Part shown: piece by piece, positions 7,567 through 13,584 of the stretch
How positions within the stretch are numbered: position 1 is the stretch's first letter
Layout of the letters: each line of letters opens with the position of its first letter
Source of the DNA: JAENVU01 sp031362155
Lineage (GTDB): Bacteria > Actinomycetota > Acidimicrobiia > IMCC26256 > JAENVU01
Assembly: GCA_031362155.1 (NCBI GenBank)
Contig: JANLRZ010000135.1
Location: 1-21,368, forward strand
Length of the DNA stretch: 21,368 nt
Reading direction: 5' to 3'
Position numbers and translations under genes: made by a program
The notes under the pieces: generated by a model
Seen by the model: the letters and a program-made list of their open reading frames with translations, nothing else
What the model was told of the DNA's origin: nothing
Databases searched by the model: none

Positions 7567-8762
7567 CACGCCACCTCGAACACGACGGGCAGCGTGGTCG
7601 GGGACCGGAACCGTTCGCCATGGATGTGCACGTCGTCGGCGTCCCACCGATCCGGGTCCGGTCGCAGGTTCGGGCAGCGGCCGAAGAGGCGATTGACTGC
7701 GGTCGCCATCTCCATGCGCGCGAGATGCATCCCGAGGCACATGTGGACACCGTGGCCGAACGCGATATGAGGTTGCGGCTCGCGGAACAGATCGAATTCG
7801 TCGGGCCGGTCCCACCGAGATTCGTCGTGGTTCGCCGAGCCGATATTGACCGTGACGAAACCGCCGGCCGGGATGGCCACGCCACCCAGTTCGGTGTCGC
7901 GGGCACACTCTCGTGACGTGATCAGCAGTGGACCTTCCCACCGGATCGACTCCTCGATCGCTTGGGGCATCAGGCTCGCGTCGGAGCGAAGTGCTCGTAG
8001 CTGCTCGGGGTTCGTGAGCAACCCGTGGAGGAAGCTCCCTGTCGCCCGGTAGGTGGTCTCGGCGCCCGCGGGAAGCAGGAGCCGCAGGAACGAGAAGATC
8101 TCCTCGTCACCGAGGCGCTCACCATCGAGTTCCGCGACGATCAGCTCACTGATGATGTCGGTGCCGGGGTGGGCGCGTCGTTCGTCCATGATCCCGGCGA
8201 AGTACTCGCGAAGTTCCTCACTCGCCACGATTCCTTCCTCCGGCCGCACCGACACGTTGATCAGCGCCAGGGCGCGAGGGTGGAAGAACGCGTGATCGTC
8301 GCGCGGTAACCCGAGAATCGCGGCGATGACCTGAGCCGGGTAGTGGTAGGTGAACTCACTCACGAGATCGGCCGACCCTCGCGCCGCGAAACCGTCGATC
8401 ATCTCGTCGACCACGGGCACGACGAGGTCCTGATCCCAATGGGCCAGGTTCCGGGCGCGGAAGGCCTGGGCCACGAGGGCCCGCAGCCGACGGTGTTCGG
8501 GTTCGTCCATCCCGACGAGCGGGTAGGGACCCATGACCACGCTCATGAAGTCACGGATCGAGCCGGACGGGTAGGTCACGTTGTCCCGCATCACCTGGGA
8601 GACGAGGTCGTACGAGAACACCTCGTAGCCGCCGTCCTCCATCAGTGCGACCGGCTCCGACGCGCGGCGCGCCCAGAAATCCGGATACGGATCCCGCACG
8701 TCGCCGGCTACACCGGTGAACTGCGACATCGGATCGAACGGGGCGTCGGTGGCAACTGACAT
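7566..8762 (-). CDS. Cytochrome P450
   Basis: A 398-residue soluble bacterial class P450 monooxygenase. The I-helix motif AGAETT (232-237) provides the acid-alcohol pair for O2 activation; here Glu stands beside Thr. The K-helix ExxR is ESIR (271-274). The heme loop FGHGVHMCLG (335-344) has C342 as thiolate ligand. ATG 8762 gives a normal-length N-terminus; a longer frame reaching 8855 would overlap the kinase gene. No Shine-Dalgarno is seen, but TAAGCT lies 7 nt before ATG. It follows the kinase gene by 43 nt and is coupled to the DoxX-like gene. Substrate unknown; the 3Fe-4S ferredoxin at 4951-5160 is a candidate partner, and no ferredoxin reductase is present in the window. Confidence 0.95.
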   Translation of the reverse strand: MSVATDAPFDPMSQFTGVAGDVRDPYPDFWARRASEPVALMEDGGYEVFSYDLVSQVMRDNVTYPSGSIRDFMSVVMGPYPLVGMDEPEHRRLRALVAQAFRARNLAHWDQDLVVPVVDEMIDGFAARGSADLVSEFTYHYPAQVIAAILGLPRDDHAFFHPRALALINVSVRPEEGIVASEELREYFAGIMDERRAHPGTDIISELIVAELDGERLGDEEIFSFLRLLLPAGAETTYRATGSFLHGLLTNPEQLRALRSDASLMPQAIEESIRWEGPLLITSRECARDTELGGVAIPAGGFVTVNIGSANHDESRWDRPDEFDLFREPQPHIAFGHGVHMCLGMHLARMEMATAVNRLFGRCPNLRPDPDRWDADDVHIHGERFRSPTTLPVVFEVA

Positions 8763-8769
8763 GGATGTC

Positions 8770-8775
8770 AGCTTA
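8770..8775 (-). promoter_or_regulatory. Candidate -10 box just upstream of the P450
   Basis: TAAGCT on the minus strand is followed by 7 nt (GACATCC) and the P450 ATG. This is the spacing of a leaderless transcript. It would give the P450 and DoxX-like genes their own promoter inside the larger unit. Confidence 0.35.
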
Positions 8776-8805
8776 GGTCTGTTTCCACGCGGCCTCGAGG
8801 CGTCC

Positions 8806-10149
8806 TCACGAGGCCGAAAGTTCGAGAAAGCGTCGGTATCGAAGGGTGAGCGCATCCGCCCATGTGGGATCAGGATCGACGGTGCGCCCGGCGCGGGCCC
8901 ACCGCCGCGCGTCCGTCATCACGCCATCCTCCAGACCGGCGGCAAGCCGAGCCAGAAACGCCGAACCCAGCGCCGCACCTTCGGGCACTGCGGTGCACTG
9001 CACGGGGAGTCCCGTGCAGTCGGCGAGCGCCTGCACCCACTCCTGCACGCGGGTGCCGCCGCCGGTGGCGACGATGCGTCGTGGCGTCACCCCGTGGGCG
9101 AGGGCGGCCGCGTCGATCATCCGCCGCGCCACGAACCCCGATGCTTCGAAGCCAGCCCGTCGGATCTCGGCCGACCCATGAGTGAGGTCCAGGTCGCTCA
9201 GCGTGGCGCGGCGCGTTGCATCGTGGAGCGGCACCCGCTCGCCGCGTGGGTACGGCGCCCACACCGGGACGTGATCAGGGCGAACCGGCCCGGCTTCGGT
9301 CGCGCCGAAGGTGGTCGTCGCCCAGTTCAGAAACAACCCGCCGGCGTTGCTCGGCCCGCCGGCGAGGAAGAGCCCGGGTTCGGTGAAGGGCATCACCCAG
9401 TGGTCCGGCACCGGGTCGTGCCGCGGCGTCACCGTGTTCACGATGAGGGTCGTCCCCATGAGGATCAGCACGTCGCCGACGTCACGGGCCCCGGCCACGA
9501 TCTGATCGGTCAGCACATCGATGCACCCCGGGGCGAGGACCGGCCCATCGGGGCCTCCGACGTGCCCGCACGCCCAACCGGTCGGCACCAGCTTCGGAAG
9601 TTGGCCCACCTCGATACCGAGTTCGCGTGCGACCATCGGATCCCACGTCGTCCAATCGAAGAGCGGGTACGCCACGCTCGCCGTCGTGGTGTCGATCACG
9701 ACCTCTCCGGCGAGGGCGTGGTTCGCCATCGTGGTCGCGGGCCAAAACCCCATCGCCGCGGGTGCGGCTCCCTTGGCCCACCGCAGAAAGTTGACCAACT
9801 CACCGGTCTCGGCCGGGTTCCCGCTCGACGGTTCGCCCTGACCACGTGCGTCGCCATAGAGCAGACCGGGCGTGAGTGCCTGGCCGTGCGCGTCGACCGC
9901 GGCCATCGATGGCACCATCGCACTCACGCTGATGCCGGCGGGCGCGTCGTCCAGATCGAGGGCGGCCAGCGCGTCGCGTGGTCCATCGCACCACGCGACC
10001 GTCGGGTCATGCTGGAACTGGTCGGGCGCGGGTATCTGGATCTCGTGCGGGATGCGGGACTGGGCGATCACCGTGCCGTGCTCGTCGGCGGCCACCGCCT
10101 TGACCGACGAGGTGCCGATGTCGATGCCCACCGTGATCGGACCGGTCAT
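8806..10149 (-). CDS. FGGY-family carbohydrate kinase
   Basis: ATP-dependent sugar/polyol kinase of the xylulokinase-glycerol kinase superfamily, 447 residues, slightly short for the family (about 480-520). The N-terminal phosphate-binding motif is GIDIGTSSVKAV (8-19). DVLTDQIVAG (211-220) probably holds the catalytic base D215. GGPSNAGGLFLNW (264-276) and ATGGGTRVQEW match the second-domain nucleotide-binding signatures. ATG overlaps the upstream phosphatase stop by 4 bp (ATGA), so the two are translationally coupled. Substrate is not predictable; pentuloses, pentitols and cyclitols are all phosphorylated within the family. The pairing with an inositol-monophosphatase-fold enzyme is suggestive of one phosphorylated polyol, but this is inference. 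Confidence 0.9.
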   Translation of the reverse strand: MTGPITVGIDIGTSSVKAVAADEHGTVIAQSRIPHEIQIPAPDQFQHDPTVAWCDGPRDALAALDLDDAPAGISVSAMVPSMAAVDAHGQALTPGLLYGDARGQGEPSSGNPAETGELVNFLRWAKGAAPAAMGFWPATTMANHALAGEVVIDTTTASVAYPLFDWTTWDPMVARELGIEVGQLPKLVPTGWACGHVGGPDGPVLAPGCIDVLTDQIVAGARDVGDVLILMGTTLIVNTVTPRHDPVPDHWVMPFTEPGLFLAGGPSNAGGLFLNWATTTFGATEAGPVRPDHVPVWAPYPRGERVPLHDATRRATLSDLDLTHGSAEIRRAGFEASGFVARRMIDAAALAHGVTPRRIVATGGGTRVQEWVQALADCTGLPVQCTAVPEGAALGSAFLARLAAGLEDGVMTDARRWARAGRTVDPDPTWADALTLRYRRFLELSAS

Positions 10150-10913
10150 GGGTTGCGTGCCTCCGCCGGGGCGAGCGCGGCGATCACTTCATCGTGCAGG
10201 AGTCCATTCGTGGAGAGCGCACTGCCGCCGTCGGCAGTCCGGAGTCCTTCGAGGTTGGTGAAGCGACCACCGGCTTCCTCGACCACCACGAGAATCGGGG
10301 CCAGATCCCACAGGTTGACGACGGGCTCGACGGCAATGTCGGCGGCGCCTTCGGCCACGAGCATGTGCTGCCAGAAATCCCCCACGCCCCGGGTACGCCA
10401 GACCGAGTGCAGAAGGTCGATCATCGGCGTGGCGGTGGTCCGGAACGTCGTCCACGATGGGATGTCGGAGTAGCAGAGGTGCGCGTCGCTCAGCTCGCTG
10501 ACGGCGGAGACCTGCATGCGATCGCCGTTGACGAACGCCCCTTCGCCGCGGGCGGCGTACCAGCGCCGCCCGAGGGCCGGCGCCGACACGACGCCGACGG
10601 TCAACTCGCCGTCGACCTCCAAGGCGATGAGGGTGGCCCAGATCGGCAAGCCGCGGACGTAGCTCGCGGTGCCGTCGATCGGGTCGATGATCCAGCGCCG
10701 ATGCCCTTCACCCTCGACCCCGAACTCCTCCCCGAGTACCGCGTCGCCCGGGCGGGCCGCCTGGATCGCCTCCCGGATGAGCACCTCTGTGGCGTGGTCG
10801 GCCTCGGTCACATGGGTGGTGTCGGCTTTGCGGTCGATCCGGAGATCGTGCGCACGAAACCGGTCCATGGTGAGGGCGTCGGCGGCGTCGGCGAGTTCCA
10901 GGGCGAGAGTCAA
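10146..10913 (-). CDS. hisN: Inositol monophosphatase-fold phosphatase, histidinol-phosphatase (HisN)-like
   Basis: Mg2+-dependent phosphomonoesterase of the IMPase superfamily, 255 residues. Metal-site motifs are GEEFG (61-65, E62/E63), WIIDPIDGTASYV (74-86, D77 and D80) and WDLAP (202-206, D203). The run VRGLPIWATLIALE is typical of actinobacterial HisN, which makes L-histidinol from histidinol phosphate. No other his gene is nearby, and the gene is coupled to a sugar kinase, so a different sugar or polyol phosphate is possible. The annotated start is TTG 10913; no ATG or GTG lies between it and the upstream in-frame stop at 10935-10937. An in-frame ATC at 10923-10925 lies 6 nt after a TAGCGT hexamer and gives the N-terminus expected for the family (see findings). 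Confidence 0.85.
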   Translation of the reverse strand: MTLALELADAADALTMDRFRAHDLRIDRKADTTHVTEADHATEVLIREAIQAARPGDAVLGEEFGVEGEGHRRWIIDPIDGTASYVRGLPIWATLIALEVDGELTVGVVSAPALGRRWYAARGEGAFVNGDRMQVSAVSELSDAHLCYSDIPSWTTFRTTATPMIDLLHSVWRTRGVGDFWQHMLVAEGAADIAVEPVVNLWDLAPILVVVEEAGGRFTNLEGLRTADGGSALSTNGLLHDEVIAALAPAEARNP

Positions 10914-10931
10914 GTCAGCGTCGATGGCGGC

Positions 10932-10937
10932 ACGCTA
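10932..10937 (-). promoter_or_regulatory. Candidate -10 box of the phosphatase-kinase unit
   Basis: TAGCGT on the minus strand lies 6 nt before an in-frame ATC and 18 nt before the TTG start of the phosphatase. There is no Shine-Dalgarno sequence. No convincing -35 element is seen. Confidence 0.3.
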
Positions 10938-10955
10938 CCGGAGCCCGCGGCCCGA

Positions 10956-10989
10956 TTGACCGAATCGACGGCTCGCCATGCACCATGCT
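10956..10989 (+). promoter_or_regulatory. Possible promoter elements of the lipoprotein gene
   Basis: TTGACC (10956-10961) is -35-like and CATGCT (10984-10989) is -10-like, lying 6 nt before ATG 10996. The 22-nt spacer is too long for a standard promoter, so only the -10-like hexamer with a leaderless start is considered plausible. Confidence 0.22.
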
Positions 10990-10995
10990 GAACCC

Positions 10996-11532
10996 ATGAA
11001 GACCCCTCACCGTGTGGCGGCGACCTCCCTCCTGGTGCTCTTCGCCCTGAGCGCCTGCTCGTCGGGATCGTCCGGATCGTCCAACGCGTCTGGTGATCGC
11101 ACCACCACCAGCTCGCGGGTGAAGGGTCACCGGCCCCGGCCGAGCACGACCTCGACGACCGCGGCAGCATCGAGCTCGACGTCGCGGTCGTCGACCACCA
11201 CCGCCGGCACCACCCCACCCGACACGGCCCCGCCGACCGCGTCCGGGCCGGGATGTGGCACCCGGGCCGGACCCATTTTCGCCGCGGTCCAGGGCGGCGA
11301 TCTCGCAACGGTGCCGTTGTCGAGTTACACGATCACCGATTGTCGGATCTCGGACTCGGATCCGATCTGGTCTGCAGTCACGCTCACTCCGAACCCCGGG
11401 ACCGGCGTCGTCCGTCTCACCGTCGTGCTGCAGCGACTCGGATCCATCTGGACGGTCAACGCGTACGGTCCGGGTCCGGTGGGGTGCGACATCCCGGTCC
11501 CCGCACGCGGCGAACTTCGCGTGGGCTGTTAG
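10996..11532 (+). CDS. Predicted lipoprotein with Ser/Thr-rich linker
   Basis: A 178-residue lipoprotein of unrecognised family. MKTPHRVAAT leads into a hydrophobic core and the lipobox LSAC, with C21 as the lipidated residue. Residues 22-83 are a low-complexity Ser/Thr/Gly/Pro linker probably crossing the cell-wall zone. The remaining 90 or so residues form a small folded domain with four cysteines (in PGCGT, ITDCRIS, VGCDIP and the final VGC), suggesting two disulfides. The last residue is cysteine. The start at 10996 is preferred over an in-frame ATG at 10978 because it gives a normal signal peptide. No Shine-Dalgarno is visible. The gene is divergent from the phosphatase unit and convergent with the thiolase. 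Confidence 0.75.
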   Translation: MKTPHRVAATSLLVLFALSACSSGSSGSSNASGDRTTTSSRVKGHRPRPSTTSTTAAASSSTSRSSTTTAGTTPPDTAPPTASGPGCGTRAGPIFAAVQGGDLATVPLSSYTITDCRISDSDPIWSAVTLTPNPGTGVVRLTVVLQRLGSIWTVNAYGPGPVGCDIPVPARGELRVGC

Positions 11533-11567
11533 CCCAAGCTCGTAACGGTCTCACCGCGCGGTCCGCG

Positions 11568-11615
11568 TTCGCGTCGGTGTACGCGTCGGGGTTCACATCG
11601 GTGTCCGCCTCGGGT
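11568..11615. repeat. Four imperfect 12-bp tandem repeats
   Basis: Units TTCGCGTCGGTG, TACGCGTCGGGG, TTCACATCGGTG and TCCGCCTCGGGT run head to tail between the convergent lipoprotein and thiolase stop codons. They are non-coding in both accepted frames apart from the first base of the thiolase stop. Each unit shares a central TCGG. They may be decayed coding repeat or a slippage product; no function is evident. Confidence 0.5.
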
Positions 11616-12793
11616 CAGGCCGGGAAGACCTCGAGCACCGTGGCCGACCCCATTCCACCGCCGGCACACATGCTCGACACGCCGACGCCACCACCCCGCC
11701 GTTGGAGTTCGTTCACCAGCGTGACGATCATGCGGGCGCCCGTCGCCGCGACCGGATGGCCGAGACTGCATCCACTGCCGTTGACATTGGTGATGGCGTG
11801 ATCGATGCCCAGGATCCTGGTGCTCGCGACGCACATCGCCGCAAACGCCTCGTTGATCTCGAAGACGTCGACGTCACCGATCTGCATGCCGGCCCGATCC
11901 AACGCCTTCGGAATCGCATACGTCGGCCCCAGGCCGGTGTCGTGCGGCGGCACGCCGGATGACGCCCAACTCTTGATGACTGCCATCGGCTTCAAGCCGT
12001 GGACCTGGGCGTAGTCGGAGTCGACGATCATGATCGCCGCGGCCGCATCGTTGAGTCCGGACGAGTTCCCCGCGGTGATGCTGAAGTCGTCGATCTCGGG
12101 ATGGAGCGGCTTGAGGCTCGCGAGCTTCTCCATCGTGGTGCCCCGGCGTGGATGTTCGTCGACCGCGAACGTCACGGTCTCACCGTCACGCTTGGTCACT
12201 TCGATCGGGAAGATCTCCCCCTCGAACTTGCCCGCGTCGATCGCATCGACGGCGCGGCGGTGCGACTCGTAGGCCCAGTAGTCCATTTCTTCCCGGGTCA
12301 CGTTGGCCTTCTGGGCCGTGTTCCAACCGACGGTGATCGACATGTCGAACGCCGGGGCATCCGGCGTGGCCGGATGACTCGGCGACATCCAGGGCTCCAT
12401 GTCGTCGGTGCCGAGCTTGCGCTTCATCGAGCCGGGGGAACTGGAGATCGACTCGGTGCCACCGGCGATGACCACGCGATCCATGCCCGCCCGAATGCTC
12501 GCGGCCGCACCTTGCACCGCCGCCATTCCCGACGCGCAATGCCGGTTGAGCGCCACGCCAGGAACGTTGGTCAGGCCCAGATCGACCGCGGCGTACCGCG
12601 CAATGTCGCCGCCCCCCTGGAGCGACTCCCCCAGTTGGAGGTCGTCGACGTCGGCCTGGGCCACACCCGAACGCGCCAACGCCTCGGCGACCGCGTACTT
12701 GGCCAGGTCGAACGCCGACACGTCGAGCAGTGTGCCCTTGCGAGCGGTGCCGATGGCAGTACGGGCGGTCGAAACGATGACGGCATCACCCAT
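11615..12793 (-). CDS. Thiolase family protein (acetyl-CoA acyltransferase)
   Basis: Thiolase catalysing CoA-dependent cleavage of a 3-ketoacyl-CoA, or the reverse condensation. At 392 residues it has normal length. Catalytic residues are all present: C86 in NRHCASG, H346 in GHPVAATGAR, C376 in SMCAGGG, and the NEAF motif in between. GTTMEKLASLKP and ITAGNSSGLNDAAAA are typical of degradative acetyl-CoA acetyltransferases. The start at 12793 is fixed by GGAGGA (12801-12806), 7 nt upstream; an in-frame extension further upstream crosses a large inverted repeat and another gene and is rejected. It is a single-gene unit, probably the last step of the CoA pathway formed with the ligase and dehydratase nearby. 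Confidence 0.95.
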   Translation of the reverse strand: MGDAVIVSTARTAIGTARKGTLLDVSAFDLAKYAVAEALARSGVAQADVDDLQLGESLQGGGDIARYAAVDLGLTNVPGVALNRHCASGMAAVQGAAASIRAGMDRVVIAGGTESISSSPGSMKRKLGTDDMEPWMSPSHPATPDAPAFDMSITVGWNTAQKANVTREEMDYWAYESHRRAVDAIDAGKFEGEIFPIEVTKRDGETVTFAVDEHPRRGTTMEKLASLKPLHPEIDDFSITAGNSSGLNDAAAAIMIVDSDYAQVHGLKPMAVIKSWASSGVPPHDTGLGPTYAIPKALDRAGMQIGDVDVFEINEAFAAMCVASTRILGIDHAITNVNGSGCSLGHPVAATGARMIVTLVNELQRRGGGVGVSSMCAGGGMGSATVLEVFPA

Positions 12794-12849
12794 GACGATT
12801 TCCTCCGCGCTGAGGGGTTCGGAACGCCGGGACTGTATCCCGCCCCACC

Positions 12850-12913
12850 CCGCCCCCACTTTTTGTCTGGGGGTGGGCACAACCACCCCCCTGCAAACAA
12901 AAAGTCGGGGTGG
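12850..12913. repeat. Two-tier inverted repeat (nested hairpin)
   Basis: Outer arms 12850-12866 and 12897-12913 pair over 17 positions with one C-C mismatch (12857/12906) and one G-T wobble (12852/12911); within them ACTTTTTGT (12858-12866) faces ACAAAAAGT (12897-12905) perfectly. Inside, GGGGGTGG (12869-12876) pairs with CCACCCCC (12883-12890) around a 6-nt loop. It lies in the 143-bp gap between the PHP stop and the thiolase start. Neither strand has a T-run after a GC stem in the usual terminator order, because the A/T tract is itself part of the stem. Possible roles are a transcription barrier for the unit ending at 12937, a leader structure for the thiolase, or a mobile repeat. Confidence 0.75.
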
Positions 12914-12936
12914 AGGAGGGCCCTTCGGCATGCCAG

Positions 12937-13575
12937 TCAGCCGGCGAGGACGGCGCGGACGTGGCCGGCGCGGATCTCGCGGGCCAACTCCTCGGCGGTA
13001 TGCACGACTCGATCGATCTCGGTGGCGTAGGCGCCGGCAAGACCCGGGCCGTGGGCGTCGCTCGCCCCGACCGACGGGCGCGGTGCAACCTCGAGGGCCG
13101 CGGCGGTCAAGGAGTGTTCGAGCGGTGTGGTCTGGGTGCTGGCTGCCTCGATGGCGTGCACCATGTCCCACTGCGGAAACGCGGCGATCTCCTGGGCGCT
13201 CGGCGGCATGCGACCGCCTTTGATCGCCCGCTCCCCCGCGAACCGGCGAAGTGGATGCGGCAGGACCAGCGCGGTATCGGATCCTTCACACTCCTCTACC
13301 AACTCCGCGAGCGTGTACCCCATCCAGAGCGGCTTTCGGAGCGGGCCGAACGCGAGGACATGCCCAACATCGGTCGTCAGTTCCACGCCGGGGATCAGCG
13401 GAAATCCGAGGAGCCTTGAGGCATCGGCCAGTTCCTCGTCGGGCCAGCGAACGTCGTGTTCGGTAATGCACAACGCGTCCAGACCACGCGCCCGCGCCGT
13501 CTCGACGAGCTCCTCCAACGTGGTGCGCGAACAGTTCGACCGCGGCGACGTGTGCGCATGAAGGTCGATCAGCAC
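12937..13575 (-). CDS. PHP-domain phosphoesterase-like protein
   Basis: A 212-residue stand-alone PHP domain, a trinuclear-metal hydrolase fold. The metal-binding motifs appear in order: DLHAHTS (H6, H8), ITEHD (H40, D41), PGVELTT (E65), GHVLAFG (H72), LPHPLR (H107) and GASDAHGPG (D173, H175). Family members hydrolyse phosphate esters or phosphodiesters, such as nucleoside 3',5'-bisphosphates; the substrate here is unknown. GTG 13575 is the likely start, 9 nt after the stop of the MBL-Rieske gene and without its own clear ribosome-binding site, so the two are probably co-transcribed and co-translated. Confidence 0.88.
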   Translation of the reverse strand: MLIDLHAHTSPRSNCSRTTLEELVETARARGLDALCITEHDVRWPDEELADASRLLGFPLIPGVELTTDVGHVLAFGPLRKPLWMGYTLAELVEECEGSDTALVLPHPLRRFAGERAIKGGRMPPSAQEIAAFPQWDMVHAIEAASTQTTPLEHSLTAAALEVAPRPSVGASDAHGPGLAGAYATEIDRVVHTAEELAREIRAGHVRAVLAG

Positions 13576-13584
13576 GAGCGCGAC

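Noticed and set aside
8716..10473. Plus-strand open frame of 585 codons across the P450, kinase and phosphatase genes
   Set aside because: It spans three well-supported minus-strand genes and has Arg-rich, low-information composition.
12794..13171. N-terminal extension of the thiolase by about 126 residues
   Set aside because: It would run through the large inverted repeat and into the PHP gene, and the internal ATG at 12793 has a strong Shine-Dalgarno and the normal thiolase N-terminus.
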